From Siderastrea siderea (lineage: Eukaryota > Cnidaria > Anthozoa > Scleractinia > Rhizangiidae): a stretch of 64,000 bases of DNA. How positions within the stretch are numbered: position 1 is the stretch's first letter; every line of letters begins with the position of its first letter. Below, one piece after another: positions 1 to 12,573 of the stretch. Both the position numbers and the translations under genes were made by a program. The notes beneath the pieces are model-generated. The model saw only the letters and a program-made list of their open reading frames with translations, did no database searches and was not told the origin of the DNA. The stretch lies in contig OZ034968.1 in the NCBI GenBank assembly GCA_964030785.1, forward strand, positions 73,888,427 to 73,952,426, written 5' to 3'.

Positions 1-346
1 GTTTGTAGTAGAAGTCGGATGAATGGCGGTAAATACAAACAGCCAATAAAGTAATTAAATGTTCCTAATTTTTTGCGTGCTTTCTTTTTCATGTGCAAAA
101 TAAATCGCGATTTAGCCAATCAGTGATCAGCATGTGCGCGCGTTATTTTGGCGCGAAAAAAACGCGGCCGCTTCGTTTTTCTTCGAAATCGAAAGTAAGA
201 AGAACTTTTTATTCCTAGCGAAGCTTCGACTCCGTATTCGATTCTAGAAGCGATTTTATATCTTAATAAGTCTCTAGAGGAAAAAGTTAAAGAGGAGCAA
301 GATTGCACAGTGAGAAAGCCTCTTCACTTTCCAAAACGCAAAGAGG

Positions 347-876
347 CAGGGACGGCGGAGCGTATTTTGAAGTGGGGGGGCTGAAAACGAGCGCCGGAGG
401 CGTGAGTTGGTAGGGGGATCTGGGGGCATCCTCCCCCAGAAAATTTTGAAATCTAGAGTCTCGGAAATCGTATTTACAGCATTCTCCGCGAGATACTTCT
501 TGAAAAAATTAGCCTGGATAAAGCGTAAAATGAAAGGTACTTTTAGTGCTTACAGCAATATTTTGGAGGTTATTTCTCAGCCTTCCGGTCTCCTACGCTA
601 ACCTGCGGTTTTTTGACACAAGCTTCCCGTCTGTGGGAAGGAAGCACACGCTGAGAAAATGTTAAAAATACGTCAAGTTTCCGACGAGGTTTGTGTAAAG
701 TTGTAGCTTTGTAAATTCTTGTGACTTAATCAAGCAACAACAATTTAAACACTAGTTTCATCTGGCAAATACTCTTATGTATTTTCTCGAATAACTACAT
801 ATACTAAAACAAAATAAAATGTCATCCTCCTCAAAAGTGGGGGGGCTAAAGCCCCCCCACGGCTCCGCCGTCCCTG
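347..876. mobile_element. Small inverted-repeat DNA element (MITE)
   Basis: The ends are a 15-bp perfect inverted repeat, CAGGGACGGCGGAGC at the left and its complement at the right. A 5-bp direct duplication AGAGG lies just outside (342-346 and 877-881). The subterminal parts both contain runs of seven G or C. No transposase is visible, so this is a non-autonomous element. It lies in or beyond the 3' part of the whirlin-like gene. The superfamily is not certain. Confidence 0.75.
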
Positions 877-1009
877 AGAGGGGGAAAAACAAATGTTTCG
901 ACCAACAACAGAAATACTTCATTAAGAGGTTAGAAACTTAAACTTTAACGTTTCTATCACATAAGAACATATTAAGCTTGAGCCCTCCTGCAGGTGTACT
1001 AAAGCTTAC

Positions 1010-4000
1010 CTTATATCTCTGAGCAAAAGAGCTTTTTCAGGTTTGTCCAGAATTGCGAGCAGTTTATTCACAAGAGATTCCACATCTGAATCGTCTTGGT
1101 ACTGCAATGACAAAAGGAAAATGATTGATAAGTAAACTTAAATGACAAAATTGGACCTGGTTCTGTGCCAAACCTAACTATTATTATCCCAGAAAAATTC
1201 CAGAACCTTAATTAAGCCGAGTTCTTTTGGTGTGAAACCAAAGATAATACGACCTGTTGGAATACACGAAAGCTATACTTTACACATGCCATTATGGCTC
1301 CCAAAAACGTCCTAAGTGACTTTTCTGACCACAAACTACATTTTTTTGGGAAAGAAATCGGGTTTTTGGCGGCCAACTGGACGTCCTGTAGTTGACTAAA
1401 CCTAATTCACAGATCTATGGGAGGGGATGGGGAAGGGGGGGGGGCAGGGCCTACCTATATCTGTCAAAGAAAACAAGGCCTGGAAACAGTTTCAAACTGC
1501 CCCCCCCCCCCCCCCCCACTTCCACTTTCTTCTCCAGGCTCACACCTTAACCCCTTTAAGCCCCAATAATGACAAGCACCTAATTACTCCTTACAGTATC
1601 ACTAATTGATCAAACATACAGGTCATGAGAATAAAGGAAATGATCACCAAAGATAGAATGTCTTGAAGTTTAAGCAAAATCACCCTACTAATACGGTAGT
1701 GTAGCACCTCTCAAAAGCTTGTATTTTCACTGGACCGCTATATGTAGCAGCTCTATTGTTTTTACGCCTCGTTCTTTGTTTCTTTTGTTTGTTCTATTGT
1801 TTAGCGAACTAATCGTGGAAGACCTTACGACAGCTGCTACATCGCCCTACTAATACCTAATACCCTAAGAAATATATGGACAACAGTGAGGAGAATATAC
1901 ATGCTGATGTTGGAGCTTAAAGGGTTAAACAAAGTTCTAGATCCTCCACTGAAAATACATTGCATTTCTGTCACTAACAGCAAAACATTACACCGCACCT
2001 GTTTGATATGTCTGATGACAGCATTGTATTCATCAACTACCAGAATCTTCTTTGCCTTTTCCTCAATGTACAGTAACATCTGCTGTCTTGTTGAACCACC
2101 TAGTAGCATTAATTGAGTACCAAAACCCTTCTCAAAAATTGGGGTCGCATGTACAGGAAGTTGCATCTCACGAAAGACTAGAGAGCAGACACCAGCAAAC
2201 AAACACAAACACAACAAAAAATGTTGACAAAAACAGGGCCTCTAACTTAATACACGTTATAAATTTAACGTCTAATTTAATTAAATTAGGTTTAAATTGA
2301 ACTTTAATAGAAAGTGTTATCAAGCAAGTTCAATCTAATTTAGCTTTTTTTCCTTCTTCCAATCTAAAACTCTCACCCAAGATTATGAAGAAGAAACATT
2401 AATCTTTAGAATTTATATCACTTACAAAATTAGTTGTACTTAATACATTTAAAAGAAAAATTTTTTAAATAAAAATTTAACATTGATGAAAAAGGACAAA
2501 ATCTATCAAATACTTTAGAACTAGTTTCTGGGTCATTAGTTTTAAACGTATAAAACATTAAATCCTGATAACACCAAGAAAATAATTTTAATTAATTATT
2601 TTAGTTAAGTCTACTTTTAATTAACCAGAAGTAGGTCCAGAGCTTTTAACTGTTGTTAATTTATTTTATAAGTGTTTTGATTGGCTAAACTTTTAGAACA
2701 CGATGTTACCAAAGTTTATGTCAATGTTTAAAATACATAGTAACCTTGGGTGAACATTATTGAGCCCTCCAAAGTACATCAGAGGGCACTTATTGAAATG
2801 TTTTTAGTGATTAGTTATGACTAACGGAAGCCAATTTTCATAAACATATTAAGACGATTTCCGCTCAACGTTCGAGCAGTAAGTGCAAAAATTAAGTTAC
2901 CAAAAAAATACTTGCAGCACTGTCACATTTTGAGAACAGATAAGAAGAACTTATCGTTACTTTTGCTCCCAAGCTGACCCCGCGAGAGAAAATTGGATTT
3001 GAAGTTATCTATATTTCAATTAAAAAGACGCTTCATGTCAGTTCAAAACAAAATGGCGCCCGTTTTTAGCATACTGTTACGAGATTTGAAATTAATTTTC
3101 TTGAGAATGCTTGAGAATTTCATCGCGGGGTCACTTGGGCAAGTGAACTAGAGTGAGATGTTTCAAATAGCATTTAAAATGTTACCGTGCTATGAGTAGT
3201 TTTTTGGTAAGTATTTTTTGCACTTATTGCTCGAACGTTGAGCGGAATCCGTCTTAATTATTTAAGTTTGTTTCAAAAGTTGTTAAGAGGCTATTCAGTT
3301 TAGCTCTTTTTTTAAAATCTTGATGATGAAACAAAAAAGGGGAAAAAAGTAATAGAAGAAATAAAACAACAGTGAACATGACCAAAGATGTGAAAATGCT
3401 GATGCAACACCCTATACAAGCTAACCACTCTGTTACACATCAAAGCACTGACTACCCTGTGACACAACTATCTGCTGTCAACATTACACTGACATAAATA
3501 TTATTTCTCTTCTAAATGAAACAATGTGCAGATTTAGAGTATGTCTACATCAACAAATCAAGTCACAGGCTTCTTGGTTTCTTACAAGAAACAGCCACAG
3601 TGTTTTGTTCAGCTTATCAATAACAAATTCATAGCTGTTTCATTGATCAAGACAGGATACCAGTAGTTCAGGGTGCTCAAAATACAGACACTGGTAGATA
3701 GCTTTTGGCAGGAGCATGTAATAGTTCATAGCCTGGGCCCTAGACTCCTTATAACCTTTTATAAGCAACATTACAGCCTGAATAAATTCCTTATTTAATG
3801 ATCAAAATTACACTATATGACAGCCACAGTATAGATTCTTGGAATTGCACCAGTAGTTGCAAAAAGGTCACTGCCTTACTATGCTGAAAAGAAGAAATTA
3901 CCTGTTTCACAGCTTAATGAAACAAGTTTATCTTTGAAGTCACTCACCTCTCTCTTCCATTTTGGGCTTTGACTTTTTCCTGAAGCTCAACTTAGACTTG

Positions 4001-7000
4001 ATTTTGTCACCATGTTTCTGCAGGAAAGACTTGGATTTCTTGACTTTTCGTTTGTCATTCAGCTCGCCATCACTGCCACTCAAAATGGCCTCCTCCTTAC
4101 TCATGCTTGTAACTGAAGCTCGTTTAGCCATTTCCTCTCTACTGCTACACATACTCTCAAAAGAATGCGCTGATCGAATTGAGTTTTGCTTTTCATAGTC
4201 ACCCCCACTACTGGTGGAAGATGTACCTAGGCTCTTGGCACTCTGTGTTCTTTCTAACTCAGCTGATGTTTCTTGTGTTACTTGCACAAGTACAACTTCT
4301 TCCTTAACTTCAGGTGGAGGTTCAGGAGAAGGCTCAGGGGTCTGCACACCAGTCTCACGTAACACTGGTCTGGGACTGGGTGTGTCTCGTGTGGGAGCCT
4401 CCTCTCCAAAATCAGGGAACTGGGTACTAGAGTGGCTGAGTTCTAGAGAGCTAAGTGGGGAGACTGGAGCTGACAGAGACCTACTGTATGTCTCTTTGCC
4501 TTCTGCAAGGACAAACGAGAGGAGAAAACAGTTAAGTAGTCACTTGTGACTTCTGAAAATAATATTGTTAATTCAAATCTCAAGGTAAAAACTGTAGCTA
4601 ATGATAGTAATTGAAATTATGGTGTGCATGATTTGTCATGAAAATCTCAGGTTGTGTCTGTCCAGAATGGGACACAACACTAAAGTGTGGAGAGATTAAG
4701 AGACAACATGTAATAGGACATGTACAGGAGTAATAGTGTAATTAGTGATACTTCTGTATCACACACATTCAGCACGCAAAAAGGGTCAATCAGGGGTGCC
4801 AAAATTACACAAGCAATGAATTGTGAGATGACATTTTCTTTAGAAAAGCAGAGCATTTCTTTGAGAAAGAAATATAAAATTATTAATACCAATTCACATC
4901 AACAACATCTTATTTACCAATCACAACTGTTCCATCAGGGTAGACCCAACTGATCTGAGAGTGATAATGTTTTGCATCAGGAAGTTTTCCCACAGCCTAC
5001 AACAGAATAGAATGATACAACAGCAAAATTTAACCATATTATAAAATTGGACATTTCAATAATTATTTCTTTAAATTAAATTAATAGCAACTGCATACCA
5101 AAGGTGTCTACATCATATGACTGTACAATTTAACATTTTATTAACTGATTTTTTCTCTAACTGCCACTTAAATTAGTGAAATAATCATAATATATAAACA
5201 GCAATACATAGAGAATGTCTCAGTACAGCTTCAGAGTTCAAACTCAAAAGTAACACCCACCCGGGGGCTGAATAAACCCTCCATTGATGTCATGCAAACT
5301 TAAATAATCACCAGCCCTTACCAATGAAAAGAAGTTAATATAGTGCAAGAGGCAAACAATGATGAACTTGTTCCACGTCTACTAGCGATGACATATAATA
5401 TTAAATGTACTGGTAATTAGTTCCATGGTGCTAATTGTTGCACAAAATGTATTGATTGATCATTGGCTATATGATGATGAGCTTTTACACAGAAACAACT
5501 GGAAAAATGACCAAGAATAGTACTGTTACATTTTAATGTTACCTTCAAAGTGACCATGATATGCTTTTGTGACTTAATGAACTTAACAGCTTCGTTGTGT
5601 TTAAGGTTTTCAAAGTTCTTTCCATTGACTTCCATGATTTGATCCCCAACTCTAAAGCCTGCTGCTTCTGCCAGTGATCCAGGGTCGACACTACGTAAAG
5701 TACAGTCATGTAGACAAAATAAAAAGCTAGAAACATATAAACTTGACAGTCGAAGGGCCTGCATTGCACTTGTCAAACTTTTGTTTACTTTGCAAATATA
5801 TTTGGTCAGATATTGCATTTCAGAAGCACATACACCAATAGAAATCTTACCAAATTTTATCCAAGCTTACCAGTTTTGAAAAGGGCCATTGTCTTCCCTC
5901 TGAGCTTGATGAATTTTATTAAAATTCAATTAAAACCACAATGGTAACATTAATAGCATCAATTGGAACTTAGTTCTCAGTGGTTACACTGAACATTATT
6001 TTCAAGTATGTACACATTTAACAAAAGTGAAATTTGGTTAGCCTGCTGCATGTGGGCCCTAATTGGCCATTATGACTGCCACAAGAAAGTTAAAAACCAA
6101 ATGCTGTGACTTAAAAGATACCCCAAAGAGTTTGCTTCTGTGAGGGCAAATAAGTCTGTCTTATCCCAGACACAAAGTGCTCTTATAAATACCTTTTCTC
6201 GTATTCATATTCAAGTAATGACTCTTAGTTATGATGCAGCTTATAAGAACAGAGCTCTCAGCTGTTTTTAAATATGCTGTATGTTAACCCTGAAATGCAT
6301 ATTCTCATTACTGATCCCCATATATTTCTTGTGAAACTAGTAAGAAGAATTTGTCTAAATATCAAGACATCCTATCCTCAGTGGTCACTTCCTCTATTCT
6401 CATCACTTGAACATTCAAATAAGTAGTGACCACGTAAAGAGAAATTTCATTTCATCAGGGCTTCAGGGCTGACAAGGATAACACGTCACTTAAGTCTCTG
6501 ATTTATTATATGAGCACTCAGCTCTGCATCTCATGTGAGCCAAACTCATATAAATAGACCAACTTGTGTCTTATAAATAGCCCCAGTGTTGTCAGTAGCA
6601 CCAGTAGCCCGAATGCATTTGTATGGCTCATAAAAGTTACAGCTATGCAACAGTGAACGAACGTCTATTGGCGAGGTGCAACAACCTTAACTTGTTACAC
6701 CTTTAATTAGAGAACTAGATATTGTACTCACCCAGAAACAAATAAACCTAAACCATATTCACTTCCACCACGGAGGTTAAATCCAATAAAGCCATTCTTT
6801 GTTGCCTCCACTTGAAGATTGACCTTTCTCTGATCAGCACTGTTTAGCAAATGAGAATTATGCTGAAGGGTAAGACTACCACCGCTACCACTGCTTGCCT
6901 GGTAGAAAAATGGAGACAAAAATGTTGGCTTACAAAATTTGTGTTGTTTTCTGCTAAAGCAAAGCAGCGCTCCAAGCTGTGACCGTTTTAATTTGGTCGC

Positions 7001-10000
7001 CGTGGTGAGAAGAAAAAATTTTGGCGACCAATAGTTTTGCAAAGGTCGCCAACAGTTTGCCCAATGCTATTAATGATGCCAAGATGATTCTCTACGCCGA
7101 CGATGCTGTATTGCTATGTGCGGCATCAACTGCAGCTGAACTCAAAGAGTCCCTTGATATTGGTTTTACACAGATCTGTACTTACTTGGTATTGTGAGAA
7201 CAAGCTATCATTGAATGTCAAGAAAACTAAACTGATGTTGTCTGGAAGTAAGAACACATTAACTGCATTTGAGAATTTTGAATTTATATCTGACAGTGTG
7301 GTTATTGATCGCGTGAAATCTTTTAAATATCTGGGAGTGACAACCGATGAAAAATGGAGCTGGAAACCCCATATAAGGAACTTAGTTAAGAAATTGGGAC
7401 ATCGAATTAGTGTTTTTAATCGTATCTTACATATGCTCGATCAAAAGTCTCGCCTGGCATATTACAATGGTTTGGTCCTGCCATATTTAGACTACGCAGA
7501 TATAGTCTGGGGGGACCAGCCTGGGTTGAAATCTGAGATGGACCAATTACAGGGCTTTCAAAATAAGTTTGCCAAAAAGGTTTTAAGGAAGAACGTTTCT
7601 TCCAAAGAAGCTTTAAAAACTCTAAAGTGGTTGCCACTGGAATGTCGTCGACGTGGGCATCGTTGTGAATTAGTTCAAAATGCTATTAAGGGAAATATCC
7701 CTGAACATTTTGACAACTTTTGATCGCCACTCAACTCTTCTCACGGCTATAATACCAGGAATGGCTATCTGCCCAGACTACCTAAAGTCAAGTCTGATTG
7801 GGGTAGATGCGTCACCTCATTCCAAGCCTTTAACGACTGGATGGCTCTTCCCATGGACTTGAGGAGGCCCATGCCATGCAATACATTTAAAAGGCTCTTG
7901 AACATCTTTTTATCAAATCAAATTATATGATTCAATAGTTTTAGCAATATATGTATATATATTTTAAGGACCTATTTTTACCATATTTGTACTTTTTATA
8001 TTTTTAGTTTTAGCTTGTATCTATTATAATGTTTAGTTTTATTTTATTCTTTTGTTATAGAGGACCTCCCTGAAAACCAGTCAACGTGATGGGAGTATCC
8101 TCTTTAAAGATTAATTATTATTATTATTATTTATTATTATTATTAATTTGCCAGGAAAAAGCATTGCCAAAAAAAAAACATTTTGTCACTTGGTGCTGAA
8201 TAACAAAATAATGCTATTGAGAGCCTGAGTAGCTAATCAGAATGTGCAAAAAACACTATTTTGACTAAAGTGGTATAATTGTACTAATTGGTGATATCTA
8301 CCTGCAGATATGCAATGAAACACTTTCAAGTGGAATTTAAACTGATCAGTGGCTATAACTGATCAATCTGAAGGAAGCATTGTGCTAATTCAGATGGGAT
8401 TAAGGCTGACAGTTAAGCTAAATTAAGTAGAACACATTGCTTGTTATAAAATAAAAGCAATAGTAATCTGTATACCAGCATCTTACAGATAATTTAAGCA
8501 ATGTCTTGACTTGAATGATCTACAAATAATAGTATTTCAATCTGTACCTGAAGACTGTCACTTTCAGCAGTTCCATTCTGAACAACTTTTCCATTCCTAT
8601 GACCCCTGTAAAAAGTACAAAGGATTAGAAGATTTCTCAGCACAGTACAGGTGACGGACACCACACTGACTTACAAAAGCCATATGGTCTGATGACAACA
8701 CTAGAAAGATCAACATCAAAGCAGCCACACATTAAAGGAAACAGTGTAGCTAAAGATAAGGTAGAAAAAAAATAAGTTCTGTGGTATTAGGTGACTAAGG
8801 CAGGGCTGCAAAATGTATTAATTATGAAAATGGGCCAAAAGTTGAAGGAGCAAATTTGCTCCCAAGTTTTTCTTTCAGGAGCAAAAGTCCTCAAACCAGT
8901 TGCAAATTGCACATTTGTGACCGTAAATTTCGAGCCCTGGTATTTGGAGTTAAAATGATGTACTTAATGCTCAAGATTAACAATCCATGTACTTTCTTAT
9001 TTACAGGAAATTTTGGTGACTTCAAATTCTTCCCAAGCATTTAAAAAAATTGTAATAAGTAATGACATGATATAAGAAAATTCTCCAAACTTCCAGGGTT
9101 AGTGTCATGAAATATTACCCCTCCAAAAAAGTGAAATTGCCACACAAATTTTCCTGTATTAAGGTAGCTGTCAGGGTGTGTAACCATGACAATATAGATA
9201 AACATTCTCAACATCTACAACAGCTGTTACCTGTCAGACATCATAAGAGAAGTTTTCTAAAGAACAGTGGGCAGTAATTATTTATCTCTATTGTAACAAG
9301 CCATTTATGTTTTCTTCATTTTTTAACTACAACACCTGCAGGGCTGTTTATGTCTACAGCAGAATTTAACATTACTTAGACAGGAGAAATAATCTTGGAT
9401 GCTAACGTCAAGATAACAATAACTTCGCTTCCTTTCTCAATAACAATAACTTTGCTTCTTTTCTCAAGAACTAACTTTAAGTTGACAGAACACTCCAGGC
9501 AAAAACCCTCTAACTGGTAACATGTACTAAATTAGGACACTAAGAATAAAACATTGTTTCGAACACTAGTCTAGAAAACTACCGAAATTTTATCTCTGAG
9601 GAAATTTACAGGTTTTGACCACACATGTGAATAGCATGACCGAATTTCTCTGCGTGAAATCGACAAATTCAACCAAGTGTAGGGTTAAGGCACGCAACAT
9701 ATACATGGCGTCCAATTTATACCATACCGTGTAGCAGATGTGTACTTTCTCCATAATACGAAAACAAAGTCGTCTTAAGGGGAAACATGGGTTGTTTTTC
9801 TTGCTAAAAATAACCTCCACCTTAAAAACGCTGGTTCCCAGTGTTTCTATAGTTATTGCATGCAGGTATACTCAATACCCAAAGGTCAGCATCAGGTCGA
9901 ACTACTCACTTGAACAAAATTTCAAAAACAACGGAAGGAAACCAGAAAATGGCTGCATCTCAGAAAATGGTACAGTTACGAAAAAACAACAAAAACAACA

Positions 10001-11208
10001 AAAAAATTGTTGAAAAAAGTTGAATCCGAACATTGATTGATTAATCCCGATTACAGCTCCTAAAACGACGGTGAGCTTAATAATGAACAAAGTGCAAGTT
10101 CTGAGTGTAAAGGTTTGCAACAACAACCTCCAATATTTTTAAGTGTTGCAAGTGTGCAGCGAAAACATCGGGCAAACTTGCCAATTTAGCCACAAAATTG
10201 GCCTGTTGAGCCATGTTTTAGACAATGCAAAACCACGATTTCATTTGTGGTTTTGGAAAGAAAGCGATTCCAGCTTTTAGCGCATAAAATTTTAACGTGC
10301 AATGAAGTGCTTGTAAGTGGAAGCCACGAGCCGATAAATAAAACAGCTAAACACATGCAGGCACGCGTGAAGTTTCCTTTTCGGCGATCGCTATATCGTT
10401 TTTTAACAAAAAATGCCAACATCGAGTGTTTCAAAATTTAGGGGAACAAATATGCTACAGTAAAGTGTGTGGTGTGACAAGCAATCAACTTATATTATAA
10501 GTCTTTGATTTGTTGAGAAGTCACCTACCAGGAGTTAGAGACATCTAAATCCGGTACAGAAACCGCAGACTTGGCAACCACTTTCAGTTTATTCATGGAT
10601 CCCAGTAAGTTTTCGGCTGAGCTTTTGGTAATTTTCTCGAAATCTATTCCATTAACCTCAATTAACTGATCGTCCTCCATGAGTCCCTGCTTAGCCGCAG
10701 ACGAGTTATCATCCACTTCGGAAATTAAAACGGGGCTATCGTTCTCTCGACCGCCTTTTATTTTGAAACCAAGTGATTCTTCCGGAGAAGTTCTCGTTAA
10801 AGTTATTACTTTAAAAGACCCGCTATTCGTCGGCGAAGATCCCCTAGCAAGATCTCGAAGCTCGCTATTCTTGTAGTTTTGAGGCAAACTTTGAGTCTTA
10901 CGGTTCGTGGCTACTTGGTTTGGTGGTTTGAAAGGATGAGCCATTTCGCTGTACGGAGCCAAACTATCGAACTTGCTCAAATGCGCTGAGGGAATCAGGT
11001 TGCGAATGTCAGCAAGAAGATCCAGCTTTCTTGGGGTATCCAAGCACGATTTGAGAGCAGTCATCAGTTTCTCAACTGACTTGTAAGTCTGGTATTCTTT
11101 GAGCGTATAATGTAAATAATTACGGTCATCCTCTGATAGTAAGCGATGTGCATTTCGTTGAAATTCCTTCAGTTGTTCTTTACGCTGCGAATCCGCAGTC
11201 TGTGTCAT
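1010..11208 (-). CDS. WHRN: Whirlin-like PDZ/harmonin-homology scaffold protein (3' end outside window)
   Basis: Eight coding exons are joined by GT-AG introns with consistent phase: 10529-11208, 8548-8605, 6732-6898, 5543-5690, 4918-4996, 3948-4502, 1999-2177 and 1010-1101. The 652 visible residues contain a harmonin-homology domain at about 10-85, PDZ1 at about 130-215 with binding loop LGFKIKGG, PDZ2 at about 271-351 with GFNLRGG, and a Ser/Pro/Lys-rich linker with a basic patch near 540-560. A second harmonin-homology domain begins near 585 and is cut by the left edge. HHD-PDZ-PDZ-HHD is the order known for whirlin; harmonin has a single HHD, which makes whirlin the better call. The piece after PDZ2 (AVGKLPDAKHYHSQISWV) also resembles whirlin. 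The family organises protein complexes at actin bundles, cilia and sensory cell processes. PDZ3 is expected to the left. The start is the first ATG of the exon, followed directly by the HHD. Introns hold MITEs and a LINE remnant. Confidence 0.9.
1547..1928. mobile_element. TTAA-flanked MITE, copy 1 of a three-copy family
   Basis: The element is bounded by TTAA on both sides (1547-1550, 1925-1928), with ends CCCCTTTAAGCYCC in inverted orientation. Its right part, read on the minus strand, contains a stretch close to TATTCTCCTCACTGTTGTCC that recurs in the copies near 6.3 and 19.9 kb. It sits in the last visible intron of the whirlin-like gene, 70 bp from an exon. A smaller element is nested inside. 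Confidence 0.65.
1694..1844. mobile_element. 151-bp insertion nested in the TTAA MITE
   Basis: The block is flanked by an exact 11-bp direct repeat CCCTACTAATA (1683-1693 and 1845-1855), as expected for a target-site duplication. Its ends are roughly inverted (CGGTAGTGTAGCA against CGATGTAGCA). Target duplications of 9-11 bp are typical of Mutator-like elements, so a MULE-type MITE is a reasonable guess. Confidence 0.55.
2849..3257. mobile_element. TTAA-flanked palindromic MITE
   Basis: Both sides carry TTAA (2849-2852, 3254-3257). The arms begin GACGATTTCCGCTCAACG at the left and GACGGATTCCGCTCAACG, inverted, at the right, and continue through a shared GTGCAAAAA...TTACCAAAAAA tract. No coding capacity is seen. 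It lies in a whirlin intron. Confidence 0.75.
6284..6475. mobile_element. TTAA MITE, diverged copy 2
   Basis: The left side starts at TTAA (6284) followed by CCCTGAAATGCATATTCTC. The interior matches the copy at 19.84-20.04 kb, including the shared tract AATTTGTCTAAATATCAAGA and a later AAAGAGAAATTTCA. The right boundary is blurred. It lies in the intron between whirlin exons 3 and 4. Confidence 0.55.
7047..8110 (+). mobile_element. 5'-truncated LINE: reverse transcriptase C-terminal half
   Basis: A degraded reverse-transcriptase reading frame begins near a LPNAINDA motif and keeps the catalytic YADD (about 7092-7103). It then shifts frame into an open stretch (about 7189-7723) with typical non-LTR retrotransposon text such as FKYLGVTTDEKWSW and VLPYLDYADIVWG. 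A further frame change follows, with LPKVKSDWGRC and a phenylalanine-rich C-terminus. The 3' end is an ATT-rich tail. The fragment lies antisense in whirlin intron 2 and is a dead copy of a CR1/jockey-like LINE; the exact clade cannot be set by eye. Confidence 0.85.
8111..8145. repeat. (ATT)n microsatellite at LINE 3' tail
   Basis: A run of TTA/ATT units closes the LINE fragment. Short tandem tails of this kind are common at the 3' ends of CR1-like LINEs. Confidence 0.85.
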
Positions 11209-11859
11209 TTTGACAGTCCTTCACCTTTAGTGTTTCCACTGAATTTATTTCGTCACCGAATTTCGGGCAATCGGCGAAAACCTAAACAACTTCGATAACA
11301 AAAGACGAACATGGCTACCAAACATATGACTGACGCGCTTCCATCTCATGAAAGCTGTAATTTATGCATAGCTCTGCATAATTTGCACACCTCTGTTGTC
11401 AGAATAAACAAGCGGTATTGTTCAAAGAAGCAAAACTCGGTTAGCTCCACAAGGGTGGAATCGCCACACACGTCCTTCCAATAATCATAAACAAAGCATG
11501 GTTTTGTCTTGTCTCAAAGACTGCTATCTAATAATGTAGATAAAAAAGAGCAAACTTGTAAAATTCTTGACAAAATTTTACTGGTACCTCTTGCCTGGAG
11601 AAAGAAAGTTTTTTCCTGGGAGGGTGGGTAGGGGTGATTCTTTCCTGTGTTCCCACTGACGGAATTGAAGTCAGTGTTTTGGTCCGGTGTCTGCTCAAAT
11701 TCCAGTGAAGCAAGGCTAATAGTACAACTGGGAAAAAATATTTCACTTTCAATTTTTTTGTCAGGCACTACCTGACTTATTCAGGGTATTTTATTCTCTA
11801 AAACGAAAGACTCCAGAAACTTAATCTACTTCCTCTTGTTTAACGAAGAGAAGTTAAGG
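11209..11859. other. 5' flank of the whirlin-like gene, no gene seen
   Basis: This is the sequence upstream of the whirlin start codon. It should hold the 5' UTR and promoter, but I see no clear TATA box or other core element. The short frames at 11514-11768 are low complexity and match nothing I recognise. Confidence 0.4.
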
Positions 11860-12440
11860 ACTTGACTACATTTTATAAATTAAAATGTGGATATTATAAC
11901 GTACCAGTTGATAACTATTTCGAATTTTGTGCTGACAAAAGACTTAGATCGTACTCAAGCAATAAACTTAAGCTTAATGTATATAGAACATAACTTTTCA
12001 AAGCTACTTTCTTTAATCGTATACCATATCTATGGAACAATTTACCAGATAATATTAGAATAAGCAACCTTGGAATCTCTAGTTTTAAAAAACAATGTGA
12101 GGATTACTACAAAAATATAGGTTTTGATCCTGACAATCCCAGAGCTGCATGGGTGTCATGATGTTCTAACTTTAATTTTTGCTATATACTTTTCAATAAT
12201 TAATTATTAGTCATTATTTTTTTTCAATTTCATTACTGTCCTGTAATTTTAAGGTGGACTAACTCGAATGGTTCGTTAGTTCCTCTCTAGTCTTCCTCTT
12301 TTGCACATATTTAATTATCTTTTTCTCTGTCATCGTAACTTACTATATACGTACTTTTTATTTATGTAAATCTATATATTTTGTTTATATTACTTTGTGC
12401 AAAGAAAATGGGATGAAATTAAAAAAAAATTAAAATTAAA
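11860..12440 (+). mobile_element. LINE 3'-end remnant
   Basis: One frame with a single internal stop reads through typical LINE C-terminal text, including NRIPYLWNNLPDNIR and a tail ending FDPDNPRAAWVS before the stop at about 12160. The sequence then runs through an AT-rich 3' UTR to an A-rich tail near 12420-12440. It is a separate insertion from the fragment at 7.0-8.1 kb. Confidence 0.75.
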
Positions 12441-12573
12441 ACAGTAAGGCCAATGCCTGACGAGATACTGGAAGTAAAATATGATGCTTCCCAGCCGAAG
12501 ATGCCTTGCTTCATTGGTTATACATGTATTTATCTGAAAATCACCGATTACTGACAGTTCCACTCAGGAGCCT

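Noticed and set aside
1427..1609. Pro-rich frame as a small gene
   Set aside because: It is created by G- and C-homopolymers in an intron of the whirlin-like gene.
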